Assembly: GCA_965247995.1 (NCBI GenBank)
Contig: OZ252041.1
Coordinates: 868,001 to 932,000, forward strand
Origin: JASLZO01 sp965247995
GTDB taxonomy: Bacteria > Chloroflexota > Dehalococcoidia > UBA6926
DNA: 64,000 nucleotides
Direction: 5' to 3'
Part shown: piece after piece, positions 1-9,095 of the stretch
How the letters are laid out: each line of letters opens with the position of its first letter
Position numbering within the stretch: position 1 is the first letter of the stretch
Position numbers and translations under genes: made by a program
The notes under the pieces: generated by a model
What the model saw: the letters and a program-made list of their open reading frames with translations, nothing else
Database searches by the model: none
What the model was told of the DNA's origin: nothing

Positions 1-730
1 CGAAGTCGAGGAAACGACCGCGCTCAGCACGGGCGATCCGCGGGAGTGCGACGGCTGCGGCGCGCTGGGTCTCCTTGGCGTACTTCCAGCCCTGTTCGGC
101 GGTGAGATTGAGGAGGCCGAGGTAGCTGTCGATGGTCTCGCCGTCCACGTAGGAGAAACACTCGGGAGCGATGTTGAGGCACTCCTCGGCAAGCTCGCTG
201 GAGTGCTGAGCGATCTGGTCGAGGAAGGCGGCGAATGCGGTGACGTCCGTGAGGCGGACGTGGTCCAGGAGGGTGGGACTGAGCTCAAAGAAGCGGGCAG
301 CGAGGGCACCGGATTTCCATGTGCCGTGGTAGAGGCGTCGGCCAGATTCGACCCAACCCGGGAGATGAACGGAGGTCTGGGCGGCTAGGAACCGCGGGCT
401 GGAACGAAAGTACGCGCTGGAGACCGTAGCGGACGAACCGGAAAGGTCTTTACCGCCGGTGGTCCAGACCGGGAGGTCGTCCGCCTCGACAGTATCGAGG
501 ACGGCCACGGTGGCACGGAAGTACTCGACGGTGGCCTCCCACGCGCGGAACGATGCCCGTGCGATGGTGAGTCCGTCCGCGAGCCAGGCGTCGTAGGCGG
601 AGTCGGAGAGTCGCCGTTGAGCGACGACGGAGGCGTCACGATAGGCCTGTCCAACGGCCGCCGGCAGGGCCCCGATCTGGTCGAGGAGCTCCTGGCGGGT
701 GGGTTCGATCAGCGGGCGTTCTTCAACCAC
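1..730 (-). CDS. N-terminal part of a probable MoxR-partner protein (CbbO/NorD-like), cut by the window edge
   Basis: An open frame runs off the left edge. GTG at 730 is the only standard start after the in-frame stop at 776-778, and it gives a protein beginning VVEERPLIEPTRQELLDQ. The 243 visible residues look helical, without signal peptide, membrane segment or recognisable catalytic motif. The start lies 20 bases after the stop of the AAA+ ATPase gene on the same strand. In CbbQ/CbbO and NorQ/NorD systems the ATPase gene is followed by one for a large protein with a helical N-terminal part and a C-terminal von Willebrand A domain. I infer that this is such a partner. The diagnostic MIDAS motif would lie outside the window, so the family call rests on context; the frame itself is well supported. 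Confidence 0.6.
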   Translation of the reverse strand, partial: MVEERPLIEPTRQELLDQIGALPAAVGQAYRDASVVAQRRLSDSAYDAWLADGLTIARASFRAWEATVEYFRATVAVLDTVEADDLPVWTTGGKDLSGSSATVSSAYFRSSPRFLAAQTSVHLPGWVESGRRLYHGTWKSGALAARFFELSPTLLDHVRLTDVTAFAAFLDQIAQHSSELAEECLNIAPECFSYVDGETIDSYLGLLNLTAEQGWKYAKETQRAAAVALPRIARAERGRFLDF

Positions 731-750
731 GGGACGAGGGAACCCGAGCG

Positions 751-1644
751 CTATTCGAAGATGCTGGTGATGATCTCATTGATGCTGCGCTGGACAGCGA
801 GGTCATCAGTCAGGGCTTCGGCGATGGCGACGGAGCACGCGCGCCGCGGTTCGATGCCGCCGTTCATGAGGCGGGCAGCGTAGATGAGCAGCCGGGTGCT
901 GACACCCTCCTGGAGACCGTGCTCCTTGAGATTGCGGACCTTCTCCGCCAGACGGGCAAGGGAGTCAGCACGATCGGTGTCGACGCCGCTCTCCCGGTGG
1001 ACGATCGCTGCCTCCATGTCCTTATTGGGGTAGTTGAACTCCATGGCGATAAAGCGTTGGCGCGTGGATTGCTTGAGGTCTTTAAGCGCGCTCTGATAGC
1101 CGGGGTTGTAGGAGATGACGAGCAGGAAGCCGTCAGCAGCGGAGATGATTTGGCCACGCTTCTCAATGGGGAGCAAGCGCCGGTGGTCGGTGAGCGGGTG
1201 GATGAGGACGGTGGTGTCCTTGCGGGCCTCCACGACCTCGTCCAAGTAGCAGATCGCGCCGGTCTTGACGGCACGGGTGAGGGGTCCGTCGATCCACTTG
1301 GTCTCTTCACCTTCGAGGAGGTAGCGGCCGACGAGGTCGCTGGCAGTGAGGTCCTCATGGGCGGCGATGGTGACGAGGGGCTTGCCGGTTGGGGCATCGC
1401 CGTCGCTGCCGTTATTGGTCCCGTGGACCGAGGGGATGGGGCGACCGAGACGCCACGCCATGTACTCGATGAAGCGGGTCTTGCCGCAACCGGTGGGGCC
1501 TTTCAGGAGGACCGGGATCTTCTGCTGGTAGGCAGCGGTGAAGACCTCGATCTCGTCGCGGACAGGGAGGTAGTACGGTTCCACATCGATGGTGTACTCC
1601 TCGATCTCGTAGCCGCGATAGGTTTCAACCTGTTCGGTAGTCAT
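751..1644 (-). CDS. MoxR-family AAA+ ATPase, CbbQ/NorQ type
   Basis: A 297-residue AAA+ ATPase. Walker A is GPTGCGKT at residues 49-56, Walker B ICYLDE at 131-136, a sensor-1 region VISYNP at 176-181 and an arginine-finger-like STRQRF near 193-198. Length and the C-terminal part fit the CbbQ/NirQ/NorQ/GpvN family. These ATPases act as chaperones that remodel or activate a metalloenzyme together with a VWA-domain partner; the gene that follows on the same strand probably encodes that partner. The target enzyme (RuBisCO, NO reductase or other) is not in the window, so substrate cannot be assigned. coaE lies 57 bases upstream on the same strand, so all three may be co-transcribed. Confidence 0.9.
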   Translation of the reverse strand: MTTEQVETYRGYEIEEYTIDVEPYYLPVRDEIEVFTAAYQQKIPVLLKGPTGCGKTRFIEYMAWRLGRPIPSVHGTNNGSDGDAPTGKPLVTIAAHEDLTASDLVGRYLLEGEETKWIDGPLTRAVKTGAICYLDEVVEARKDTTVLIHPLTDHRRLLPIEKRGQIISAADGFLLVISYNPGYQSALKDLKQSTRQRFIAMEFNYPNKDMEAAIVHRESGVDTDRADSLARLAEKVRNLKEHGLQEGVSTRLLIYAARLMNGGIEPRRACSVAIAEALTDDLAVQRSINEIITSIFE

Positions 1645-1701
1645 GTGATGGACGCCTGCCTTTATATCTGGAAGGGACCGGTGCGCGAGCGAGATTCGGT
1701 T

Positions 1702-2319
1702 CTAGGAACCTGGTGGAGTCAGTGAATGGACCCGTGCGTGCCAAAGTTCTCGGACACGCTCGTGGACCTCCGGGATGGAGCGATTAGTGTCGATGACGAC
1801 ATCGGCGTGTTGCATCCGCTCCTGGTTGGTGATCTGTGCCCGGATGCGAGCGAGGGCTTGTTCTTCGGTCAAGTCGTTGCGGGCCTGGAGCCTACGGGAG
1901 GCTTCCTCCTCAGCGGTTGCGGTGACCCAGACCTCGTCGACGAGTGGCATCCAGTTGGCCTCGACGAGGACGGCTGCCTCGAGGACGGCGACATCCACAG
2001 CGTCCGTGCGGTAGGCGTCGAAGCGTTCGGCCACCATATCATAGATACGGGGCCAGACTATGTTGTTGAGCGTATGGAGGGCGGTGGGATCCCCGAAGAC
2101 GATGCCGCCGAGCTTGCGCCGGTCGATGAACTTGGTATCCGGGTCAACGAGGTCGTCACCCCAGGTCTTAATGATCTCGTCGTAGGCAGGTTTACCGGGT
2201 TCGTAGGCCTCGTGCCCAACCAAGTCCGCATTGAGGACGGTCGCGCCGAGTTCCTGCATGGCTTCAGAGACGGTGCTCTTGCCGCTCGCGATCCCCCCCG
2301 TGAGTCCAATGGTGTGCAT
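1702..2319 (-). CDS. coaE: dephospho-CoA kinase
   Basis: A 205-residue cytoplasmic kinase for the last step of coenzyme A synthesis: ATP-dependent 3'-phosphorylation of dephospho-CoA. The P-loop is at the N-terminus, GGIASGKS at residues 8-15, followed by the typical ATVLNADLVGHEAY segment that carries the catalytic Asp, and later the FIDRRKLGGIVF and VIDTN segments characteristic of CoaE. Length is normal for the family (about 200). It is first of three same-strand genes (coaE, MoxR ATPase, partner). The start is the ATG at 2319, preceded by a GAGGAG-like ribosome-binding sequence. Confidence 0.95.
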   Translation of the reverse strand: MHTIGLTGGIASGKSTVSEAMQELGATVLNADLVGHEAYEPGKPAYDEIIKTWGDDLVDPDTKFIDRRKLGGIVFGDPTALHTLNNIVWPRIYDMVAERFDAYRTDAVDVAVLEAAVLVEANWMPLVDEVWVTATAEEEASRRLQARNDLTEEQALARIRAQITNQERMQHADVVIDTNRSIPEVHERVRELWHARVHSLTPPGS

Positions 2320-2400
2320 GCTGTCTCCTCAATCGTTCGTGGCAGACGCCTATTATAGGTCGGACGTCGGGGCAGTCCCGGCCCCGTTCGAGGAAGGCTG

Positions 2401-3813
2401 ATGGCAGCAACGGACACGACATCCGCATACCGGCAGCTGCCGAGCGTTGACCGGCTGCTGGCTGCGGCGCCGTTGACGACGCTTGCGGGTTCAGCGGGAC
2501 CGGCGCTCGTGACAGAGATGGCGCGGGACGCACTCGACGACGCGCGGCGCGCGATTGCGGGCGGCGCGGGTGCGCCGAGTCAGGATGCGTTGATCGAGGA
2601 CGTTTCGCACCGGGTGGAGCAGGTCGTTGCGCCGCGTCCGCGACGGGTGATCAACGCGGCGGGGGTGGTGATCCACACGAACCTGGGCCGTGCGCCGCTG
2701 AGCCACGCCGCTCGCGAGGCGGCGGTGGCGGTGAGCGCGGGGTATTCGGACCTCGAGTACGACCTGGAGCGCGGCGAACGCGGTTCACGTCACACGCACC
2801 CAGAGTCATTGCTGCAACTGCTGACCGGCGCGGAGGCGGCGGTCGCCGTGAACAACAACGCGTCGGCGGTGCTGCTGGCCCTGGCGGCACTGGCGGGGGA
2901 TGGCCGAGAGGTCATCGTTTCGCGTGGCGAGTCGATCGAGATCGGGGGACGGTTCCGGATCCCGGACGTGCTGGTGCAGAGCGGCGCGCGGCTGGTCGAG
3001 GTAGGGACGACGAACCGGACGTATGTGGACGACTATGCAGAGGCGTTAACAGCGGAGACGGCGGCGATACTCCGGGTGCACCGGAGCAACTTCGCGCAGG
3101 TGGGGTTCACCGAGACGCCGGCGGCGCAGGACTTGGCGTCCCTCGCCCACGAGCGAGGAGTATTGCTGCTAAACGATTTGGGGTCAGGCGCCTTCCTGGA
3201 GACGGCACGGTACGGGCTGGCGCCGGAGCCAACGGTATCGGACGCGCTTTCGGACGGATCGGACTTAGCGTTGTTCTCGGGGGACAAGCTACTCGGCGGG
3301 CCGCAGGCGGGTATCGCGGTGGGCCGGAAGGACCTGGTCGACCGACTGAAGCAACACCCGTTGGCGCGGGCGGTGCGGATCGACAAGATGGACCTGGCGG
3401 CACTGACGGCGACGCTCAATTCTTATGTGCGGGGCAAGGCCGAGGAAGAGATCCCGGTGTGGCGGATGATCTCGGCAACCGCCGAGGAGCTCGGGACGCG
3501 AGCGCAGGGTTGGATTGCGGCGATCGGGGTCGAGGGGTTGGAAGTCATGGATACGACATCGGCGATTGGCGGAGGGAGCCTGCCCGGCGAGACGCTGCCG
3601 ACGCGTGCGTTGTCCATTCGGGCTTCGGCGTGCGGCGAGGGCGGGCCGGAGGGTTTCGCGGGCCGGCTGCGGCGAGCGTCGATGCCGGTGGTGGCGCGGA
3701 TCGCGGACGACCGGGTCGTCTTGGACCCGCGGACGGTGATGCCGGACGAGGACGGGGACTTGGTGGCATCGTTACGGGAGGCGTTGGGATTATCTTCCGG
3801 CCCGCGAGGTTAG
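2401..3813 (+). CDS. selA: L-seryl-tRNA(Sec) selenium transferase
   Basis: A 470-residue PLP enzyme that converts seryl-tRNA(Sec) to selenocysteyl-tRNA(Sec) using selenophosphate. The family signature is present: the N-terminal LPSVDRLL segment, the VINAAGVVIHTNLGRAPLS motif, the YSDLEYDLERGERG substrate region, and the PLP-binding lysine in LFSGDKLLGGPQAG, which is K296. Length is normal for bacterial SelA. It starts 81 bases from the divergent coaE start. No selB, selD or tRNA-Sec gene is visible in the window, so the rest of the selenocysteine machinery must lie elsewhere if SelA is functional. Confidence 0.95.
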   Translation: MAATDTTSAYRQLPSVDRLLAAAPLTTLAGSAGPALVTEMARDALDDARRAIAGGAGAPSQDALIEDVSHRVEQVVAPRPRRVINAAGVVIHTNLGRAPLSHAAREAAVAVSAGYSDLEYDLERGERGSRHTHPESLLQLLTGAEAAVAVNNNASAVLLALAALAGDGREVIVSRGESIEIGGRFRIPDVLVQSGARLVEVGTTNRTYVDDYAEALTAETAAILRVHRSNFAQVGFTETPAAQDLASLAHERGVLLLNDLGSGAFLETARYGLAPEPTVSDALSDGSDLALFSGDKLLGGPQAGIAVGRKDLVDRLKQHPLARAVRIDKMDLAALTATLNSYVRGKAEEEIPVWRMISATAEELGTRAQGWIAAIGVEGLEVMDTTSAIGGGSLPGETLPTRALSIRASACGEGGPEGFAGRLRRASMPVVARIADDRVVLDPRTVMPDEDGDLVASLREALGLSSGPRG

Positions 3814-3877
3814 GCGATTCCGGGCGTTTGGATGCACACGTCGTGATGTGTGACAGCCGGCGAGCCGAACTCGGGCG

Positions 3878-4348
3878 GTGAACGCAGGGGCGATAGCCGG
3901 TTCGGTGGCGGCAGTGGTGGCGGCGTTGTTGTCGTTGCCGTTGCGTTCTCCGGACGACATTCTGCTGAACAGCGGGTCAGTGACTGTGGGCGCTCTATTG
4001 GCGGGAGCGACGGCGGGTATGTTGTGGCGCGTCGTGCGCGGCAGCCAGCGGCGGGTCTTGGTGTTCAGCGTCGTTTGGGCGGCCGGCTTCCTTCTGGTTG
4101 TCGCGGGGTCGTGGGCAGGCGAGCGGTGGTTGGACCACCTGTTGCGTTTTGCTCTGCCGTTGGCGACCGTCGTGTTCGTGATCAGCGGCGTGTTGACGGT
4201 CTGGCTCGATGGGACATCTCTCTCGCGGTCGTGGCGGTTGCTTGCCGTGTCGGTCGTCGTAGCACTCGCGGTGGGGATCGGATTGGCCGGACAAGGTGAC
4301 GAAAAGAGCGGCCGGTTGGAGCTGCCGCCGCGCACGGGACAGGCCTGA
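3878..4348 (+). CDS. small multi-pass membrane protein of unknown function
   Basis: I do not recognise this 156-residue protein. It begins at GTG 3878 (MNAGAIAGSVAAVVAALL) and has four to five hydrophobic segments, near residues 5-22, 33-50, 61-78, 89-108 and 119-137, separated by short Arg-rich loops, so it is an integral membrane protein with a short hydrophilic C-terminus. It follows selA by 64 bases and precedes the YceI lipoprotein by 50 bases on the same strand. No catalytic motif is visible. Codon use resembles its neighbours. Confidence 0.6.
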   Translation: MNAGAIAGSVAAVVAALLSLPLRSPDDILLNSGSVTVGALLAGATAGMLWRVVRGSQRRVLVFSVVWAAGFLLVVAGSWAGERWLDHLLRFALPLATVVFVISGVLTVWLDGTSLSRSWRLLAVSVVVALAVGIGLAGQGDEKSGRLELPPRTGQA

Positions 4349-4398
4349 GCCGCGACGCGTAGACCTTCAAAATGTGAACAGGGATAGGGGGAACGGCA

Positions 4399-5109
4399 AT
4401 GGAGACAACGAACCGAACAGGTTGGGGTGCGATTCGGGCTTTGGCCCTTGCGCTCGCGGTGATGGCGGCAGCGGTGTTGGTATCCGGCGCGTGCAGCGGA
4501 GGAACCGGCGACACGGAGGAGTCAACGGCTGATGCGTCACCGACGTCGGAAGGGGCTGTGGCGACCGAAGCACCGACGGCGGCGCGGGGCGTGAAGGGCG
4601 TGACGTTCGTCGTGGGGGAGGGGTCGGAGGCGACGTTCACTGTCGAAGAGAAGTTGGCCAGCTTGTCGCTACCGAACGACGCGGTCATGCGGACGACAGG
4701 ACTCTCGGGCGAGGTGCACCTGGACGGCCGACCGTCGGTGATCACGATCGACCTGCAGTCGATGGTGAGCGATCAACCGAGGCGGGACCAATTCGTGCGC
4801 GGCCAGATGTTCCCGAACGATCCGGCTGCAACGTTTACGTTGGACGACACGGGTCCCCTACCCGACGGTTTCCTGGAGGGCGACGATGTGACGACGCAGA
4901 TCACGGGACGGTTGGCGATCCTGGGCGCTGAGGCGCCGGTGGCGTTCGAGATCGAGGCGCGTCACGACGGGGACGTGGTGTTCATTGTGGGGCGCACGAT
5001 GTTCGAGTGGGCGGAGTTCGGGATGACGGCGCCGAACCTGCGTTTCGTGCAGGTGACGGACGAGGTGCACACCGAGGTGCTGCTGGCGGTTAGGCCGGCG
5101 AGTTCGTAG
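4399..5109 (+). CDS. YceI-family lipoprotein
   Basis: A 236-residue exported protein. The first about 32 residues form a signal peptide ending in the lipobox-like VSGAC, so it is probably lipid-anchored outside the membrane. A low-complexity Thr/Glu/Ala linker follows. Residues about 65-235 match the YceI lipocalin-like fold: GVTFVVGEGSEATFTVEEKL at the start, a central region resembling MFPNDPAATFTLDD, and the closing AEFGMTAPNLRFVQVTDEV. YceI proteins bind isoprenoid-like lipids and are associated with stress or electron-transport roles; the ligand here is unknown. The next gene is convergent. Confidence 0.85.
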   Translation: METTNRTGWGAIRALALALAVMAAAVLVSGACSGGTGDTEESTADASPTSEGAVATEAPTAARGVKGVTFVVGEGSEATFTVEEKLASLSLPNDAVMRTTGLSGEVHLDGRPSVITIDLQSMVSDQPRRDQFVRGQMFPNDPAATFTLDDTGPLPDGFLEGDDVTTQITGRLAILGAEAPVAFEIEARHDGDVVFIVGRTMFEWAEFGMTAPNLRFVQVTDEVHTEVLLAVRPASS

Positions 5110-5168
5110 CGAGGCGGGTCCCACTCCGCATCTGATGTGATGCGATGTCGGGGTTGACGCGGGGGTCG

Positions 5169-6953
5169 TTACTCGCCGGCCGGCTCGTCGCGGAGCGTTA
5201 GGACCATCGTGGAGCGGACCGCGTCGTCCGTGGTTGAACTGGCCATGAGGAAAGCGCTGAAGGGCTCGATGAACGGCCGGGCGTCGCGGTTGTAGTCCTC
5301 CAGGGTCCCGTCGTCGAGGGCGTCTTCGACCATCGCGGCGATACCGGCAATGTCTACGAAGACGACCGAGTGGAGCGGCCCGGAGAGCAAGTTGGTCATC
5401 CGGGCGAATTCCGAAGCCGAACTGAGGGGAGTCGCCGTTCCGGATACGGTTTCGTGGAACGCTTCCAGGCTCTCGAGGGTGGTCCCGACGGTCACCCAAT
5501 CCTCGGCGATGATGTAGCCAGGTTCCAGTCCGATGAAATCTCGGGGCTGAGCCGGCCTCGCGGACACTATTTCGTAATCTCCGAGCGAGCTCCGGTCGAT
5601 GTCGAACCCAAGCACCCCGAGGAGAACCATGAGGCCGCCGAGGGCACGTTCGATGGCCTCGGTTTCGGCAGCGCCGACCAGCAGCAGGGCGTTGATGCTC
5701 GGAGTAGGCGGTCCGTCTTCGGAATCTCCACCAAAGAAGACTCCTTCGAGGTCGCTGGGAAGCACCGCGACGGCGATCTCACCGGTCAGGGATTCGATGA
5801 TGTCGTCGATCTCAATGCCGATCTGTTCGTCGAAGCCTTCCAGCAACTGGTCGATCTCACCGAGGCCGGCGAACGACTGGTCAAACTCGTCCCAGATCTC
5901 GCCGATTCCCCTCGTAGCAAACAGGAGCAGCGTGTCCTCCGGCAGGACGCCGAGTGACTTCAGTCCACCGTCGTCATCGAGGACGAAGGTCTCCGAAGGG
6001 TCCGGCGCGACGAGATCGACGCGTACGCCATGGCTGATGAACGATGCGGATGCAGCAACGTAATCCCCCACGCCGGCGTCGACGTCGCCGAGCACGCCGA
6101 GTTGATCGCCGAGGGGGTCTGTGAGAACGGCGAGAGCGTCCACGATGGGGCCAGTCCGGGCGAACGCGAACATGACCCGTTCTCTCGGAACGGACTGACG
6201 GGCGGCGATGAAGACTTCGTCGCCGGCGAGCGGTCTCGCGGGGGGCGACTCCAGGTTGCGGACCATGTCCCGGACCGTATCCTCGTCACCCGAGACGATG
6301 AGGTAATGATCGGTGAGGCCGAGCGCGCTGGACCCATCCTCGGCGATCCAAATGTCTGCCCCGCGGGCGGCGCCGGTCTCGAATACCGTATCGTCCTCGT
6401 TCTCGTAGAACGCGAGAAGGTCTTCGACGAAGTCGAGCGCGGCGGCGTGGTCTCGGACGTGGGCCAGCAACACCCAATCGGGCTGATCTGAATCGATATC
6501 GAGGAGCGTCCAGGAGATTTCGTCACCGAGCCACGGCAGGACGTCGTCGCGAAAGTGGACTCCGATCCCGTCGTCGATCTCGTCGAAAGCCTGGTCCCGT
6601 GCTTCTTCGAAGGCATCGGTGGCGAAGACTCCGTTCCTGAGCCTCATCTGTTCGATGCCGGGGCGGAGATTAATCGAAACGTAGACGGCGGCATCCGAAG
6701 GGATGAAGCGTGCGGTCGTCTCGCCAGGCTGGCTGGCGTTGTGGACGAAGAGAAAGGCGGCGACGACGACGGCAGCCATGGCGATCGCGGGGATCGCCGC
6801 GGCGGCGACGAGGAGTCTTTTCTTGGTGACGTTGGCTCGTACTTGTTGCACGTTGTCCACTGTACTGGTCGGGGGGGGTATGAGGCGGCGGTGGGAACCG
6901 TCTTCACGGGATACGGCAGTGAGGCTCGTGCCGTCCCCCTGGCCGCTATTCAT
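5169..6953 (-). CDS. DUF3352-family membrane-anchored protein
   Basis: A 594-residue protein with a cytoplasmic N-terminus of about 45 residues, one membrane helix (about residues 47-70, rich in Ala/Val) and a large extracellular part. That part starts with ARFIPSDAAVYVSINLRPG, the hallmark of DUF3352, a family common in Chloroflexota and cyanobacteria with no established biochemical role. A repeated pattern of hydrophobic strands and acidic loops continues to the end, and a DDAVRSTMVLTLRDEP segment closes the protein. Length is typical. It converges on the YceI gene with about 60 bases between stops. ATG at 6953 was chosen because it gives a normal-length cytoplasmic N-terminus. Confidence 0.8.
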   Translation of the reverse strand: MNSGQGDGTSLTAVSREDGSHRRLIPPPTSTVDNVQQVRANVTKKRLLVAAAAIPAIAMAAVVVAAFLFVHNASQPGETTARFIPSDAAVYVSINLRPGIEQMRLRNGVFATDAFEEARDQAFDEIDDGIGVHFRDDVLPWLGDEISWTLLDIDSDQPDWVLLAHVRDHAAALDFVEDLLAFYENEDDTVFETGAARGADIWIAEDGSSALGLTDHYLIVSGDEDTVRDMVRNLESPPARPLAGDEVFIAARQSVPRERVMFAFARTGPIVDALAVLTDPLGDQLGVLGDVDAGVGDYVAASASFISHGVRVDLVAPDPSETFVLDDDGGLKSLGVLPEDTLLLFATRGIGEIWDEFDQSFAGLGEIDQLLEGFDEQIGIEIDDIIESLTGEIAVAVLPSDLEGVFFGGDSEDGPPTPSINALLLVGAAETEAIERALGGLMVLLGVLGFDIDRSSLGDYEIVSARPAQPRDFIGLEPGYIIAEDWVTVGTTLESLEAFHETVSGTATPLSSASEFARMTNLLSGPLHSVVFVDIAGIAAMVEDALDDGTLEDYNRDARPFIEPFSAFLMASSTTDDAVRSTMVLTLRDEPAGE

Positions 6954-7063
6954 ACTTCCGGCCCAAACCTTTGCTAAGGACGGTGGTTATTCCGACTTGC
7001 TTGATACTGGTGTCGAGTCTGAGTCGTGGCGCAATCACGCGATTTCCGGGGGCGGCGGATGTT

Positions 7064-7618
7064 TCAGGCAGGGTCCTGCGGCTTTAGGGAAGCGAGCCAC
7101 TGGCAGGTGGCGCGGGGTGAGCGGATGTGGACGAGGTGGAGGTGGGCGTTTTGGGGTTGTTGGAGCGCTGTACGGATGGTGCGGCGGCGTTGCCAATAGG
7201 TCTGGAGGAGCCACAGGAACAGGGAGTCCTTGGTGAAGAAGTGGCGGGCGAGCGGCTCGCGGTTGCCGTTCCAGAGCCGTTCGCGGGTGACGAGCCGGCG
7301 CACGGTGCGCCGGAAGAGGCGCCAGGCAACGACTTTGAACGAAAGGTCGAGCCAAACTAGTGTGGTTGCCCTGGGCCACACGATGTCTTGGACAGCGGAG
7401 TAGTTACCGTCGACGACCCACGCGTCTCCGGACACCGCGTCCTCGACCCGGCGGCGAAGGGTTTCGGGCTCGGCCCGGGTCCAGTCCGGTCCCCAGTGCA
7501 AGGCATCCAATTCGACTTGAGGGATGCCGAGTGCGCGGGCGAGGTGTTGCGCGGTGGTGGTCTTGCCGGACCCGGTCGATCCGACGACGACGAACCGCCG
7601 CGGTTGGTCGTTAGGCAC
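7064..7618 (-). CDS. small P-loop kinase-like protein (FlaR/adenylate-kinase-like)
   Basis: A 184-residue P-loop NTPase. The proposed start is GTG at 7618 (VPNDQPRRFVVVGSTGSGKT), 14 bases after the acyl-CoA dehydrogenase stop. Walker A GSTGSGKTT lies at the N-terminus, followed by a substrate segment VELDALHWGPDW and the typical AWVVDGNYS and TTLVWLDL segments of the family often annotated as DNA topology modulation protein FlaR or adenylate-kinase-related AAA protein. The C-terminus is basic and aromatic (FLWLLQTYWQRRRTIR). The frame stays open upstream to 8311, but that part lies inside the acyl-CoA dehydrogenase and is Pro/Arg-rich, so it is not coding. The true substrate is unknown. Confidence 0.8.
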   Translation of the reverse strand: MPNDQPRRFVVVGSTGSGKTTTAQHLARALGIPQVELDALHWGPDWTRAEPETLRRRVEDAVSGDAWVVDGNYSAVQDIVWPRATTLVWLDLSFKVVAWRLFRRTVRRLVTRERLWNGNREPLARHFFTKDSLFLWLLQTYWQRRRTIRTALQQPQNAHLHLVHIRSPRATCQWLASLKPQDPA

Positions 7619-7632
7619 CGGACGGCGTGCGG

Positions 7633-8829
7633 TTACCGGGGGAGGTCGAGTCCTCGCTGGGCAATGATGTTGCGCTGGACCTCGTCGGTGCCTCCACCGA
7701 TGGCGAGTCCGCGGATGAGCCATGCGTTGACGCCGAGGAAGCCACCGAGGGGTGCGCGGCTGGTCGAACGCGGGACGTAGAGGGCGTCGTCCGTCATGAG
7801 CCCGGCGAGTTTGTTGTAGACGGTGAACCCGACCTCGTCGCCCATGAGCTTGACCATGGAGGCCTCTTTGTCCGGGACCATGCCTTGGGTCTGCATCCAG
7901 GCGACGCGGTAGCAGAGCATGCGTGTGGTCTCGACCTGGACGCGGAGGTCGGCGATGACGTTCCGGGCGATGGGGTCGGCGAGGAGGTTGGGTGCGCCGC
8001 GGCGGGTGCGGGCCCGGGCCGCGGCGATGAACTGCTCCATGAAGGCCATGAGTCGCGCGGGGATCTCGACCTGGGAGCGCTCGAAGCTGAGAGTAGTCAT
8101 GGCGGTGTAGAAGCCGCGGTTGAGTTCGCCGATGAGGTTGCGCTTGGGGACGCGGACGTCCTCGAGGAAGATTTCGCTCCAGCGCCAGCGGCCTAGGCCG
8201 TCGTAGAGGGGACGGATGGTGATGCCGGGCTGTTGCATGTCGACGAACATGTAGGAGACACCGCGATGCTTCGGCTGGTCCGGGTCGGTGCGGACGAGGT
8301 AGTGGCCCCAATCAGCCCACCGGCCTTCGCTGTTCCAGATCTTCTGTCCGTTGAGGACGAAGTCGTCCCCGTCCTCGACGGCACGGGTCTGGACGTTGGC
8401 AAGGTCGGAGCCCGCGTTGGGCTCGGAGAAGCCCTGTGACCAGTGGAAGATGTCGCCGTTGGCGATCTTGGGAAGGAACTCATCCTTCTGCCACTGTTGT
8501 CCGTGGAGCATGAGCATGGGTGCGACCATGCCACCGCCGAGGATCTCGGGCGCACCAGCGTATGCCATAGCCTCGCGGTAGGCGAGTTGGGTGCTGAGGG
8601 AGGCGGCCTGTCCGCCGTATTCGCGCGGCCAGTGCATGGTCCACCAGCCCTTGGCGGCGAGCTTCCGGATGAACTCGTGGATGCGGTCCTGCTCGCCGGG
8701 GTCGTCGACGTCGTAGGAGGCGACGATGAGGGAGGTGGCATCCTTACCGTTGTCGCGCCAGTTGTCGTTGACGAAGTCGATGGCTTCGTCGCGGAACGCT
8801 CGTTCTTCGGCGGTGTATTGGAAGTCCAT
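7633..8829 (-). CDS. acyl-CoA dehydrogenase
   Basis: A 398-residue FAD enzyme of the acyl-CoA dehydrogenase superfamily, oxidising an acyl-CoA thioester to the enoyl-CoA. Visible landmarks are the N-terminal helical domain, WPREYGG at about residue 72, the FAD/substrate signature QGFSEPNAGSDLANVQTRA in the middle domain, FVLNGQKIWNSEGRWADW, and the C-terminal GGGTDEVQRNIIAQRGL near the end. It resembles the FadE28/29-like and pimeloyl-CoA-type dehydrogenases used for branched or cyclic substrates, but the exact substrate cannot be read. A good ribosome-binding site (AAAGGAGCC) precedes ATG 8829. The P-loop gene follows closely. Confidence 0.92.
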   Translation of the reverse strand: MDFQYTAEERAFRDEAIDFVNDNWRDNGKDATSLIVASYDVDDPGEQDRIHEFIRKLAAKGWWTMHWPREYGGQAASLSTQLAYREAMAYAGAPEILGGGMVAPMLMLHGQQWQKDEFLPKIANGDIFHWSQGFSEPNAGSDLANVQTRAVEDGDDFVLNGQKIWNSEGRWADWGHYLVRTDPDQPKHRGVSYMFVDMQQPGITIRPLYDGLGRWRWSEIFLEDVRVPKRNLIGELNRGFYTAMTTLSFERSQVEIPARLMAFMEQFIAAARARTRRGAPNLLADPIARNVIADLRVQVETTRMLCYRVAWMQTQGMVPDKEASMVKLMGDEVGFTVYNKLAGLMTDDALYVPRSTSRAPLGGFLGVNAWLIRGLAIGGGTDEVQRNIIAQRGLDLPR

Positions 8830-9095
8830 CGGTTGGTGGCTCCTTTGCTCGTTCTGGGGATGGAGCGCCGCGGGTATGGGTTGGCTGGAGGAAGGCTAGT
8901 CCCGGGGCGGGTGGTTGTCGAGCGGAGTGGTTCAGGGTTGGGCGGACGTTTGACACGTGGGCGGCGCGCTCGTAATCTGAGCAACAACACCCCTTGACAG
9001 GGGGTCTTTCTATTTGTGCTCGGTGAAGATGACGAGAGCGGTCAATTGTCGGCAAACGGGGCTCCGCACCTGAGGGTCTGGAGCAAGCGATCCAG

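Noticed and set aside
1726..2358. 210-codon plus-strand frame opposite coaE
   Set aside because: Antisense shadow; coaE on the minus strand has all family motifs.
7064..8311. 415-codon minus-strand frame covering the P-loop protein and half of the acyl-CoA dehydrogenase
   Set aside because: Upstream part is Pro/Arg/His-rich shadow of the dehydrogenase; real gene starts at GTG 7618 next to the Walker A motif.
8990..9003. TTGACA at 8994 as the dgt promoter
   Set aside because: No acceptable -10 box at 16-18 bases spacing.
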